Below, piece by piece: positions 38,829-46,968 of a DNA stretch of 64,000 bases. This DNA is from Caulobacter ginsengisoli (GTDB taxonomy: Bacteria; Pseudomonadota; Alphaproteobacteria; Caulobacterales; Caulobacteraceae): assembly GCF_030814835.1 (NCBI RefSeq), contig NZ_JAUSVS010000001.1:811001-875000 (forward strand). The letters are read 5' to 3'. The notes below the pieces were generated by a model that was not told the DNA's origin, made no database searches, and was given only the letters and a program-made list of their open reading frames with translations. Each line of letters begins with the position of its first letter. Within the stretch, counting starts at the first letter, position 1. The position numbers were made by a program, and so were the translations under genes.

Positions 38829-39460
38829 TGCAGGAGATTCTGCCCGGCGTGTTCCTGGTCCGCCAGAACGGCGGCAAGGGCTTCGGCTATTCCCACTTCG
38901 TCCGGCGGCCCTCCGGCAACCTGCTGCTGGACGCCAGCCGCATGGGCTCGCTCTCCGACAGCTTCGACGACTTCGAGGCGCTGGGCGGGGTCGCGGCGGT
39001 GGTGATCAGCGACCGTCACCTGGGCGGCCCCCCGACCAACCAGATCGCCGAGCGGTTCGGAGCCCGCGTCTATTGCAGCGCCATCGAGGCCGAGGCGATG
39101 GGCCACCGCACCAACGCCGCCCACATCGACCATGTGATGCCGTTCGAGCGGGCGACGGTCGAGGGCGACGTCCGGCTGATCCCCACGCCCGGCCACACCC
39201 CCGGCCAGTTCTCGACCCTGGCTGAGGTCGGCGGGGCCAGGATCCTGTTCACGGCCGATTTCGTCTGGCGCGAGGGCGGCCGCTGGCGGCCCGGCAATCT
39301 CAGCCGCAAGAAGATGATCAAGAGCTTCGAGGGGCTGCGCGATCTCGCCTTCGACCATGTCGCGCCCTGGACCGGCTACGGCCAGACCGAGTTTTTCGTG
39401 CCGATCGCCTCGGTCGATGCGGCGGTCGATGAGATGATCGCCGCCTGCTCCAAGCCCTAG
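38828..39460 (+). CDS. Metallo-beta-lactamase-fold protein with degenerate metal site
   Basis: The 210-residue protein keeps the fold markers TPGHTPGQF (about 120-128) and FTADFVW, but the first metal motif HxHxDH reads DRHLGG (Asp62 to Gly67), so three of four ligands are missing. It may bind one metal, none, or have another function such as substrate binding. ATG 38828 is preferred to the TTG just before it. Last gene of the DUF3224 operon; stop shares CTAG (39457-39460) with the next gene. Confidence 0.78.
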   Translation: MQEILPGVFLVRQNGGKGFGYSHFVRRPSGNLLLDASRMGSLSDSFDDFEALGGVAAVVISDRHLGGPPTNQIAERFGARVYCSAIEAEAMGHRTNAAHIDHVMPFERATVEGDVRLIPTPGHTPGQFSTLAEVGGARILFTADFVWREGGRWRPGNLSRKKMIKSFEGLRDLAFDHVAPWTGYGQTEFFVPIASVDAAVDEMIAACSKP

Positions 39461-40377
39461 GCGCCCGCCCAGGCGTTGGCGACGGCCAGCATCTCGCCGC
39501 CGTCCAGGCCCAGCTGCAGGCAGGCCAGGCCCGTCGAGGTCCGCTCGATCAGCCCCCACTGCCAGATCGGCTCGGGGTCGAGGCCGGTCAGTTCAGCCAG
39601 CCGCTGGCAGCGGGCCTGACCGAGCGCCAGCGGATCGCCGGCCAGCAGCGGCTGGCTCCATTCCCGCATCGGAATGGCCAGGTCATAGGCCGGCTCGATG
39701 AAGAGGCCGTCGGGGTCGACGAACCTGAACCGTTCGGGCCCGTCGCCGGGGGCCTGCAGGGTGTTCCAGGCATGGGCGTCGCCATGGGCCAGCACGGCTA
39801 GCTCTGGATCGAAGGCGCGGCCGCGGGCCTCGGCGAAGGCCAGCGCCGCGGCGATGGTCCGCTCGGGGCAGGGATGGTCCAGATCACGCCAGGCGGTCTC
39901 GATATACTCGGCCAGAGCCTTGGCCTTGCCGGCGCCATCGATGAAGCCGTCGCTGTCCGCCAGCGGTCGCCAGGCCAGCTTGAGGGTGGCGCAGATCGCC
40001 TGCAGCTGGGCGTCTAGCGGCCAGCCCAGCTCGTGCAGTTGCGGTCCCAGCCGTTCCAGCAGCACCGCCTCGCGGGCCTCGTCATGGCGATAGAGCTGGG
40101 CGTAGCCCCGCCCGCCGCCCGCCCTCAGGGCCCGCAGTTCGCCAAGGCTGGGATCAGCGCCCGGGAAGTTCAGCTTCAGCACCGCCGGGAGGCCGTCGGC
40201 CAGGCTGGCGGCGACCACCAGGCCCTCGGTGCCGCCGGTCAGGGTCGCGCCCAGCTCAAGGTCCCATTCCTCAGCCAGGTCCCGCACCAGGCCGGGGAGG
40301 GCGGTCAGCCAGGCCTCGCCGGCCGGTCCGCGCGAGACGGCCCTGCGCCGCACGATGTCTGGGATGTCGAGGGTCAT
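39457..40377 (-). CDS. Aminoglycoside phosphotransferase family protein, APH(6)-like
   Basis: The 306-residue kinase resembles streptomycin 6-phosphotransferases: WLTALPGLVRDLAEEW, the ATP-Lys PAVLKLNFP, AVLLERLGP, the catalytic loop LAHGDAHAWNTL and the metal-binding FVDPDGLFIEPAYDLA. APH(6) enzymes phosphorylate streptomycin; relatives act on other small molecules. Start ATG 40377 was chosen because the upstream frame is an intergenic shadow. It lies 7 bp downstream of the EamA exporter gene on the same strand, a plausible two-gene detoxification unit, though chromosomal relatives are often housekeeping kinases. Confidence 0.82.
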   Translation of the reverse strand: MTLDIPDIVRRRAVSRGPAGEAWLTALPGLVRDLAEEWDLELGATLTGGTEGLVVAASLADGLPAVLKLNFPGADPSLGELRALRAGGGRGYAQLYRHDEAREAVLLERLGPQLHELGWPLDAQLQAICATLKLAWRPLADSDGFIDGAGKAKALAEYIETAWRDLDHPCPERTIAAALAFAEARGRAFDPELAVLAHGDAHAWNTLQAPGDGPERFRFVDPDGLFIEPAYDLAIPMREWSQPLLAGDPLALGQARCQRLAELTGLDPEPIWQWGLIERTSTGLACLQLGLDGGEMLAVANAWAGA

Positions 40378-40384
40378 GGCGGGT

Positions 40385-41269
40385 TCAGGTCGGGGCCGGC
40401 AGTTGGGGCCTTTCGGCGCTCGACCAGGCCGCGCCGGCCGCCGCGGCGATGACGACGGCGACACCGGCGGTCTGGGCCAGGGTCAGCCGCTCGTGCAGCA
40501 GGACCAGGCCCGACAGCACCCCGAAAGCCGGCTCCAGGCTGGTGAACACCGCGAAGGTGCGGGCCGGGACGCGGGGCAGGGCGTACATCTCCAGCGAAAA
40601 GGGCAGGGCGGCCGAGATCACCGCCACCAGCAGGGCCAGGGGGATCAGCCCCGGCTGCTGGAAGACGACGGCCGCCTGGAGCGCTCCGAACGGCAGCACC
40701 AGCAGGGCGGCGATACCGATGGCCAGCGCCGCCGTGGCGTTGCCAAAGGCCGTGCCCGCCACCCGGCCGAACAGGATGTAGCCGGCCCATCCGGCCGCCG
40801 CCAGCATGGCCCAGAGCACGCCCAGCGGGTCGACGCCCTTGAGCGTGAGGCCGGTTCCGATCAGCAGCCAGACCCCCAGCACCGCCAGGCCCGCCCAGAC
40901 GAAGTCCCGGGTCCGCCGCGATCCCAGCACCGCCACGCTCATCGGTCCGACGAACTGCAGCGCTATGGCCACGCCCTGCGGCAGGCGGTCGATTGCCAGG
41001 TAGAAGAACAGGACGGCGGCGGTCACGCAGACGCCCAGGCCGAACAGCGCGCCGAGCGGGGCAGGGCGCGGCCAGTTCCGCCAGGGCCGGGTGAGGGCGA
41101 TCAGCAGCACGGCGCTGAACACCAGGCGCAGGGTCACCGCCCCGACCACGCCGGTGGCCGGAAACAGTCCCTTGGCCAGCGAGGCCCCGACCTGGAAGCC
41201 GGCCATGGCCAGCATGGTCGCGCCGAGCGGCAACAACCCGCCCGATATCCGCGAAGAAGACTGTGGCAA
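40385..41269 (-). CDS. EamA-family transporter (RhtA-like exporter)
   Basis: The 294-residue protein has about ten membrane helices in two EamA repeats. It resembles the threonine/homoserine exporter RhtA: a Gly-rich helix 1, GVAIALQFVGPM and a second repeat around RVPARTFAVFTSLEPAFGVLSG. Start is TTG at 41269, preceded by a GGGGGG Shine-Dalgarno run; the first in-frame ATG is at residue 19. Substrate is unknown. Confidence 0.86.
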   Translation of the reverse strand: MPQSSSRISGGLLPLGATMLAMAGFQVGASLAKGLFPATGVVGAVTLRLVFSAVLLIALTRPWRNWPRPAPLGALFGLGVCVTAAVLFFYLAIDRLPQGVAIALQFVGPMSVAVLGSRRTRDFVWAGLAVLGVWLLIGTGLTLKGVDPLGVLWAMLAAAGWAGYILFGRVAGTAFGNATAALAIGIAALLVLPFGALQAAVVFQQPGLIPLALLVAVISAALPFSLEMYALPRVPARTFAVFTSLEPAFGVLSGLVLLHERLTLAQTAGVAVVIAAAAGAAWSSAERPQLPAPT

Positions 41270-41348
41270 GCTGGCCCCCCAAGATTGGAATCCGGGTTGG
41301 AATCCGGCAGTGTCCTACACGGCTTGTGGAGCCGGTGGGAGAGATGGC

Positions 41349-41714
41349 GTGTCGATAGCGGATGCCGGGACGATCGATGCCATGGGGATCGACGAGGCGA
41401 ACGGCGAGGTGGTCCTGACGATCATCGACGATCTGGACTGGGCCAATGAGCGCGAACACTTCCTGGCCCTTGAGCGGAAGATCAACGCCTATCTGGGTTT
41501 CATCAAGAGTGGCGGAGTTGTCGAGAAGCTGCCGGAAGCGCTGGGCCGAAGGGTGCGGATCGTCGCCTATCAGCAGGCCGCGCCGCCGGCCAATGCGGTC
41601 GGGGTTCTGGAAGGCCTGGGCCGCTTCCTGGGAGATCGCGACGTGGCCTTCTCCTACGGCGCTGAGCCCGAGCAGCCCACAGGGTCTAGAGCGTCTTGGC
41701 CATATAAGTCGTGA
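41349..41714 (+). CDS. DUF6572-like small protein
   Basis: The 121-residue protein includes AMGIDEANGEVVLTIIDDLDW and LERKINAYLGFIKSGG, a pattern recalled from the DUF6572 family, of unknown role. GTG 41349 is supported by GGGAGAG just upstream; an internal ATG lies 11 codons later. The last 29 bp overlap the convergent GNAT gene, so the C-terminal residues (SRASWPYKS) may not be constrained. Confidence 0.65.
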   Translation: MSIADAGTIDAMGIDEANGEVVLTIIDDLDWANEREHFLALERKINAYLGFIKSGGVVEKLPEALGRRVRIVAYQQAAPPANAVGVLEGLGRFLGDRDVAFSYGAEPEQPTGSRASWPYKS

Positions 41715-42132
41715 CGCCCAACTCGGAGGTTTCCTCGCGCTCGATGGCATAGCCGACCGATTGGTAGAGCCGCACATTCTCGGCGAAGGCCTGGTTGGTG
41801 TAGAGGCGCATGATGGCCAGCCCGGCCTCCGCCGCCAGATCCTCGGCCAGGGCCAGCAGCCGGCGGCCATGCCCCCGACCCTGGAAGGCCGGATCGACCG
41901 CGACATTGACGATCAGCAGGGCGTCGTCCCGCGGCGTCGTCTCGATCAGCGCCGCCAGGGTCTCGCCGACATACAGCAGGTCGAAGCGATGGCTGGCGAC
42001 CGCCACCGCGTAGTCGGCCCGCATCGGCAGCGGCTCACGGCCGATCAGCGGAACCCATTTGGCGTAGGCCCGGCGGGTGAGGGCGGCGATGGCGGAGGCG
42101 TCGGCGGGCTGGGCGCGGCGAAGGGACTGCAT
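41686..42132 (-). CDS. GNAT-family N-acetyltransferase
   Basis: The 148-residue protein has the GNAT acetyl-CoA-binding loop VDPAFQGRGHGRRLLALAE (about residues 79-97) with the R/Q-x-x-G-x-G/A pattern, and the C-terminal LYQSVGYAIERE. Start ATG 42132 has GGGG at a good spacing; MGS at 42141 is an alternative. The target substrate is unknown. It converges with the DUF6572-like gene with a 29-bp overlap. Confidence 0.9.
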   Translation of the reverse strand: MQSLRRAQPADASAIAALTRRAYAKWVPLIGREPLPMRADYAVAVASHRFDLLYVGETLAALIETTPRDDALLIVNVAVDPAFQGRGHGRRLLALAEDLAAEAGLAIMRLYTNQAFAENVRLYQSVGYAIEREETSELGVTTYMAKTL

Positions 42133-42195
42133 TGACCCCATGGGACAGAGACGCCACCGTCCCGTCAAAGGGAAACTGGGCAGGGAGCGGGTCGG

Positions 42196-42756
42196 ATGAT
42201 GCGGAAAATCGCCGTCGCCCTTGTCGTCACGGCGGCCATGGCCGGTCCGGCGCAGGCCGTCATGCCCGCCAGCCTCGAACAGATTCTGTGCTCGGGCCGC
42301 AGCGCGGTCATCGCCACGGTCGTGGAGGCGCGCAGCCGCGACTGCCGGCTCCAGAGCGCCGATCGATACTGCTACAATTTCGGTTCTGTCGGGGTGACGC
42401 TGCGGATCGACGAAGTGCTGGCGCCTTCGGAAATCAGCGCCACGGCGGGCGATCTGGTGCAAACCGCCATCCGCGCCCGCAACGACCGTCCTTCGAGCCT
42501 GTCGCCAACGATGGTCTTGCCGGACCTGCCGACCCAGGCCGGCGCGGTCGGGTTTCCAGCCACCGACGCCGCGATCACCGACGCCGAGGCCAGCCGGACG
42601 CTGGTCGGCAAGCAGTTCATCTTCAGCCTGCATCCCGGCGATCCCGGCAAGCCGCCGACGGGCGAGCCGAACTTCGCCAGCATCTGGGCGATGAGCGAGG
42701 AGACCTGGGTCAGGGGACTTTGGCCAACGCCGAATTGCAGCCGTTGGCGGCGTTAG
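42196..42756 (+). CDS. Exported hypothetical protein
   Basis: The 186-residue product has a signal peptide (MMRKIAVALVVTAAMAGPAQA) and a mature part with Cys pairs near residues 32, 50, 59 and 180. A short stretch SVGVTLRIDEVLAPSEISATAGDLVQT hints at a beta-rich domain, as in proteins that test-read as unknown secreted beta-sandwiches. No family is recognised. It is divergent from the GNAT gene and is followed by a 68-bp AT-rich convergent gap. Confidence 0.65.
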   Translation: MMRKIAVALVVTAAMAGPAQAVMPASLEQILCSGRSAVIATVVEARSRDCRLQSADRYCYNFGSVGVTLRIDEVLAPSEISATAGDLVQTAIRARNDRPSSLSPTMVLPDLPTQAGAVGFPATDAAITDAEASRTLVGKQFIFSLHPGDPGKPPTGEPNFASIWAMSEETWVRGLWPTPNCSRWRR

Positions 42757-42763
42757 TCAGGAC

Positions 42764-42776
42764 GGGGGACGCCCCC
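42764..42776. other. GC hairpin in convergent intergenic gap
   Basis: GGGGG (42764-42768), ACG, CCCCC (42772-42776) lies 8 bp after the stop of the exported hypothetical protein. No U-run follows closely; AT-rich sequence (ATTAT, ATAAT) at about 42808-42822 comes next. It may help end transcription from either side. Confidence 0.35.
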
Positions 42777-42824
42777 ATTGGCGGGATACGTTCTTCGCCT
42801 AAGGAATATTATCGGAAATAATAG

Positions 42825-43625
42825 CTAGATATCGAGCTCAAGCCTCATGCCGTCGAAGGCCGGCGTGACGCCCATCGGAAGACTTTCCAGCAAGCGCCTG
42901 TAATCCATGTCGATGTGCATGTTGGTCAGGATCGCTCGTCCCGGCTGGATCGCGGCAATCCATTCCAGGGTCCGGGCCAGGTGCGCATGGGTCGGATGCG
43001 GCGTGTGGCGCAGCGCATCGACAATCAGCACCTCGACGCCGGCCAGGGTTTTGAGCGCGCTGGCCTGCAGGTCGTCGACGTCCGGAATGTAGGCGACGGG
43101 ACCAAAGCGGAATCCCAGCGAGTGGATGGCGCCATGCCGCACGTCGAACGGTTGGGCCGCAATGGCGCCTGAAGGCCCGTCGAGGACCACCATCTGGCCC
43201 GCCGTCAGCCGCCGCCGCTCGCAGATGGCCGGATAGCCGCCTTCCGCCTCGAAGATATAGCCGAACTTGCGCGACAGACTGAGTTCCGTAGCCGCATCCA
43301 TATGCGCCGGTATCTTGCTGCGTTGATTGAGGAAAAAGGCCCTTACATCATCAATGCCATGGGTCTGGTCGGCGTGGTCGTGGGTGAAGAGAATGTGGTC
43401 CAGCCGCTTGATGCCGGCGGCGATGGCCTGCTCGCGAAAGTCGGGGGAGGTGTCGACGATCACCGTGGTCTGGGCGCCCTCCCCCAGCCGGCGCAGGAGC
43501 AGGGAGCAGCGGCGGCGGCGGTTCTTCGGCTCGGCGGGATCGCAGTCGCCCCAATTGCCGTCCGCCCGGGGCACGCCGCCGGAGGAGCCGCAGCCCAGCA
43601 CGGTGACCTCCAGCGTCCCACTCAC
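42825..43625 (-). CDS. Metallo-beta-lactamase hydrolase, PhnP-like
   Basis: The 266-residue protein starts LEVTVLGCGSSGGVPR and has the intact HxHxDH motif (FTHDHADQTHGIDD), an Asp-containing VAYIPDVDDLQ and a later H (HTPHPTHAHL, NMHIDMDY). It belongs to the PhnP/tRNase-Z-like cyclic phosphodiesterase group. This gene commonly follows tatD in alphaproteobacteria. GTG start at 43625 overlaps the tatD stop as GTGA. The specific substrate is unknown. Confidence 0.9.
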   Translation of the reverse strand: MSGTLEVTVLGCGSSGGVPRADGNWGDCDPAEPKNRRRRCSLLLRRLGEGAQTTVIVDTSPDFREQAIAAGIKRLDHILFTHDHADQTHGIDDVRAFFLNQRSKIPAHMDAATELSLSRKFGYIFEAEGGYPAICERRRLTAGQMVVLDGPSGAIAAQPFDVRHGAIHSLGFRFGPVAYIPDVDDLQASALKTLAGVEVLIVDALRHTPHPTHAHLARTLEWIAAIQPGRAILTNMHIDMDYRRLLESLPMGVTPAFDGMRLELDI

Positions 43626-44401
43626 GGCCGGGGTATCCGATCGAAGAGGTCGAAGAAGGCGTTGCTGGTCCGCGCTTCGGCCTCGGCCAGGCTCCAGTCG
43701 CGGATCTCGGCCAGCTTGGCGACGATGTGCGGCAGATAGGCCGGCTCGTTGCGACGCCCGCGCATCGGAACGGGCGCCAGATAGGGGCAGTCGGTCTCGA
43801 CCATGATCCGGTCGGCGGGCATGTCGGCGATGATGGCCCGCACATCGCCGGCCGCCTTGAAGGTCGCGATGCCCGAGACAGAGAACCAGGCCCCAAGCGC
43901 CGCCATCCGGCCAGCCAGTTCGGCGCCGCTGGTGTAGCAATGCATCAGGATCCGGAAGGCGCCCTTGGCGTGCTCTTCCTCGAGGATCTGGGCCATCACC
44001 TGGTCGGCCTCGCGGGTATGGACGACCAGCGGCAGGCCGGTCGCGCGGGCGGCCTCGACATGGGCGCGGAACACCCTGGCCTGTTCGTCGCGCGGGCTGA
44101 GGTCGTAGTGGAAGTCCAGGCCGCACTCGCCGATGCCGACCACCTTGGGCCGCTCGGTAAGCTGGATGAGGTCTTGCGCCGTAAGGTCCGGATTTTCCTT
44201 GGCTTCGTGCGGATGGGTGCCGACTGTGCACCAGATGTCGTCATGGGCCACGGCGACCGCATGGACGGCCTCGAAGGACGAGACCTTGTCGCAGATGGTC
44301 AGCATCAGCCCGACCCCGGCGGCACGGGCCCGCTCGATGACCTGGGCCTGGTCGTCGGCGAACTGCGGGGCGTGCAGGTTGACGTGGCTGTCGATCAGCA
44401 T
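43622..44401 (-). CDS. tatD: TatD-family metal-dependent deoxyribonuclease
   Basis: The 259-residue TIM-barrel hydrolase has DSHVNLHAPQF (HxN/H metal ligands), GECGLDFHYD, a VVHTREAD His, and the C-terminal VETDCPYLAPVPMRGRRNEPA. TatD nucleases act in DNA repair and apoptosis-like degradation in other systems. Note HVN rather than HxH at the first metal site, a common variant. It follows holB by 2 bp and overlaps the PhnP-like gene. Confidence 0.93.
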   Translation of the reverse strand: MLIDSHVNLHAPQFADDQAQVIERARAAGVGLMLTICDKVSSFEAVHAVAVAHDDIWCTVGTHPHEAKENPDLTAQDLIQLTERPKVVGIGECGLDFHYDLSPRDEQARVFRAHVEAARATGLPLVVHTREADQVMAQILEEEHAKGAFRILMHCYTSGAELAGRMAALGAWFSVSGIATFKAAGDVRAIIADMPADRIMVETDCPYLAPVPMRGRRNEPAYLPHIVAKLAEIRDWSLAEAEARTSNAFFDLFDRIPRP

Positions 44402-44403
44402 CT

Positions 44404-45399
44404 TCAGGCGGCCGCCGCGCGCAGCTCGCGCATCACCGTCCAGAAGGCGTCGGCGCGGTCCAGGTTCAGCCCCTCGGCCTCGCCCGGCAGCTGGCTGATC
44501 ATCGCCCAGGCCTGGGCCCAGCGGTCCAGTCCCTCGGCCAGGCCGGCGGCGGCCTGGGTCAGGGCCATCTCATGGATACGGTCGGCCAGGCGGTTCAGCA
44601 GCAGTTCGAACCGCTGGGCCCCCTCCCCGCCCCGGAAGCCGTCGGCCAGGGCCAGCAGCGCCGCCTCGTCGGGCTTGGCCAAACCCCGCAGGATCTCCTC
44701 GGCCGCGTCGTCGATGGCCAGCGCCCCGGCCCCCGCCAGCCGCAGGGCCAGGCCCGGCGCGCCCTTGGCCATATGCACCAGCCGCTGGGCGTCGGCGGCG
44801 TCGACATCGGCCCGCAGGCGCACGAGATTGACCGCCAGTTCCTCGCTGGGCGCGGTGAAGACCAGCCGCCGGCAGCGCGAGCGGATGGTCGGCAGCAGCT
44901 TGCCCGGAGAATGGCTGACCAGCAGCAGCACGCCACGCTCGGGAGGCTCTTCCAGCGTCTTGAGCACGGCGTTGGCCGAATTGACGTTCAGGTCGTCGGC
45001 CGCGTCGATGATCGCCACCCGATAGGGTGAGGTCGCCGGGGTGTTGGCGAAGAACTCCGGCAAGCGGCGGGCCTCGTCGACCGGGATGACCTTGCGCTGT
45101 TTGCCGTCTTCTCCCAGCCGTTCCAGCACCAGCAGGTCGGGGTGCGAGCGGGCCGAGACCTGGCGCGAGACCGGATCGTTGGGCGACGAGCCAAGGAGGC
45201 CGTATTCCGGGGCGGGCCGGGCGCCCAGCAGCCGGCGGGCGACGCGGAAGGCGAAGCTGGCCTTGCCCACGCCCTCGGGGCCGGTCAGCAGCCAGGCGTG
45301 GTGCATGCGGCCGCGGTCCAGGGCCTCCTGCACGGCCTCTTCCTGGCGCTCCAGGCCGTTGAGCTCAAAGACGTCGCGGGGATGGGGGGCGGCTTCCAT
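44404..45399 (-). CDS. holB: DNA polymerase III delta prime subunit
   Basis: The product is a clamp-loader ATPase with Walker A GPEGVGKASFAFRVA near residue 40, a Walker B and sensor region (VAIIDAADDLNVNSANAVLKTLEEPP), and an SRCRR motif, matching delta prime (non-hydrolysing). It holds the sliding-clamp loader together. The ATG at 45399 (MEAAPHPRD) is chosen; a TTG at 45405 overlaps the tmk stop as TTGA and is the alternative. It is in the conserved tmk-holB order. Confidence 0.92.
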   Translation of the reverse strand: MEAAPHPRDVFELNGLERQEEAVQEALDRGRMHHAWLLTGPEGVGKASFAFRVARRLLGARPAPEYGLLGSSPNDPVSRQVSARSHPDLLVLERLGEDGKQRKVIPVDEARRLPEFFANTPATSPYRVAIIDAADDLNVNSANAVLKTLEEPPERGVLLLVSHSPGKLLPTIRSRCRRLVFTAPSEELAVNLVRLRADVDAADAQRLVHMAKGAPGLALRLAGAGALAIDDAAEEILRGLAKPDEAALLALADGFRGGEGAQRFELLLNRLADRIHEMALTQAAAGLAEGLDRWAQAWAMISQLPGEAEGLNLDRADAFWTVMRELRAAAA

Positions 45400-45401
45400 C
45401 G

Positions 45402-46034
45402 TCAAAGCCCCAGCCGTTCGGCCAGGGCCGCTTCGATGGCGGCGGCCACGGCGTCCTGGGACTGGGCGGCGTCGATCACCTGGCAGCGCTCCGGCTCAGC
45501 CTTGGCGATGGCCAGATAGGCCGCGCGCAGCCGCTCGTGAAACGCCTGGCCCTTGGATTCGAACCGCTCTTCGCCGCCCGCCCGCGCGCCGGCCCGGGCC
45601 AGGCCTTCGGCCACCGGCAGGTCGAGGATCAGGGTGAGATGGGGCCGGGTATCTTCGACCACATGGCGTTCCAGGGCGGCGATGAATTCGGCGTCGACCG
45701 CCCCGCCCTGCCCCTGATAGGCGCGGGTGGAGTCGGCGAAGCGGTCGCACAGCACCACCGCGCCCCGCGCCAGGGCCGGCCGGATCACCCGCTCCAGATG
45801 GTCGCGGCGGGCGGCGGACATCAGCAGCGCCTCGCTGACCGGCGACCAGCGGTCGACCGCGCCATTGAGGATCAGGGCGCGGATCTCCTCGCCGCCCGGC
45901 GTGCCGCCCGGTTCGCGGGTCAGCACGACCTCGCGGCCACTGGACGCGGTCAAGCGCTCGGCCAGGCGGCGAATCTGGGTGGACTTGCCGCTGCCCTCGC
46001 CGCCTTCGAAGGTGATGAAATAGCCCTGGGACAC
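45402..46034 (-). CDS. tmk: Thymidylate kinase
   Basis: The 210-residue kinase phosphorylates dTMP to dTDP. Seen: P-loop FEGGEGSGKSTQIRRL at residues 8-23, the DR motif LCDRFADSTRAYQG, and LTREPGG near residue 40. The start is GTG (46034). It is directly upstream of holB on the same strand. The 44-bp gap to rlpA holds no obvious promoter. Confidence 0.95.
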   Translation of the reverse strand: MSQGYFITFEGGEGSGKSTQIRRLAERLTASSGREVVLTREPGGTPGGEEIRALILNGAVDRWSPVSEALLMSAARRDHLERVIRPALARGAVVLCDRFADSTRAYQGQGGAVDAEFIAALERHVVEDTRPHLTLILDLPVAEGLARAGARAGGEERFESKGQAFHERLRAAYLAIAKAEPERCQVIDAAQSQDAVAAAIEAALAERLGL

Positions 46035-46078
46035 GCCGACCCATTCGGACGGTTCGGCGCGAAAGTCCAGTAGTGGCT

Positions 46079-46888
46079 TTAGGGCTTGAGCACCTTGGCG
46101 CCGGGATAGCCCAGCCGCGCCACCTGATCGCGCAGGGCGTCGGCGGCGGCTTCGTCGCGGGCCCCGCCCACGGTGACGCGGTAGAGGGTATCGCCATCGC
46201 GGCCGATCTCGTCGATATCGGACTTGCCCAGCTCGCCCAGCTGGCGTTTGGCCCGCTCGGCGTTGTCGCGGCTGGTGAAGGCGGCGGCCTGCACCTTCCA
46301 GCGCCCGCTGCCGCTCGACGGCTTGGCGGCGGTCAGGGTCAGGCCCAGCTGCCGGTCCGGACGGTCGCCGGCCGGGCCGATATAGCGCACCCGCACCCGG
46401 GCGGTGCCGCGCTGCAGGAAACCCAGCTCGTCGGCGGCGGCCCGCGACAGATCGATGATGCGGCCGCTGACGAAGGGGCCGCGGTCATTGACCCGCACCT
46501 TGATGGTCTTGCCGTTGTCCAGGTTGGTCACCGAGACGATGCAGGGGATCGGCAGGGTCTTATGGGCCGCCGAGGGGATCCACATGTCGAAGATCTCGCC
46601 GTCGGAGGTCTGGCGGTTGTGGAACTGGTCGCCGTACCAGGAGGCGATGCCGATCTCGTCGTAGTTGGGCTGTTCGCGCGGCGTGTACCAGACCCCCTTC
46701 ACCTGATAGGGCTTCATGGTGCCGGGAACCCGACCGCTCGGTGGGCGTGCGTCGGGTAGGCGCGTCGCCAGCCGGGGCTGGGGCGTGGCGCAAGCCGTGA
46801 GGCTGGCGCAGGCCGCGGCCAGCAGGGCGAACTTGAGGGTCGCGTTAGACAATCGGGAGCGCCTTCTACGGCCGATCTTGGCCAGCAT
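46079..46888 (-). CDS. rlpA: RlpA-family septal lytic transglycosylase with SPOR domain
   Basis: From ATG 46888 the 269-residue protein has an N-terminal lipobox (LTAC near residue 33), the double-psi beta-barrel of RlpA (GIASWYGDQFHNRQTSDGE and VRVNDRGPFVSGRIIDLS with catalytic-site Asp) and a C-terminal SPOR domain (RWKVQAAAFTSRDNAERAKRQL). It cleaves denuded peptidoglycan at division sites or poles. A longer frame begins at 46957, but the lipoprotein signal supports 46888. Confidence 0.92.
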   Translation of the reverse strand: MLAKIGRRRRSRLSNATLKFALLAAACASLTACATPQPRLATRLPDARPPSGRVPGTMKPYQVKGVWYTPREQPNYDEIGIASWYGDQFHNRQTSDGEIFDMWIPSAAHKTLPIPCIVSVTNLDNGKTIKVRVNDRGPFVSGRIIDLSRAAADELGFLQRGTARVRVRYIGPAGDRPDRQLGLTLTAAKPSSGSGRWKVQAAAFTSRDNAERAKRQLGELGKSDIDEIGRDGDTLYRVTVGGARDEAAADALRDQVARLGYPGAKVLKP

Positions 46889-46910
46889 GCTGAATGAAAG
46901 CTTTTGCAAC

Positions 46911-46922
46911 GCCGTTAACGGC
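46911..46922. promoter_or_regulatory. Palindrome in divergent rlpA/amidohydrolase region
   Basis: GCCGTTAACGGC is a perfect 12-bp palindrome in the 80-bp gap between rlpA and the amidohydrolase. CTTTTGCAA and CTTTGCAA repeats sit on either side (about 46901 and 46931). A regulatory site is likely; TTAAC is also a CtrA half site. Confidence 0.4.
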
Positions 46923-46968
46923 CCTTCCGGCTTTGCAATCGGAGCCGCTTTGGCCAAGTCTGGCCCGG

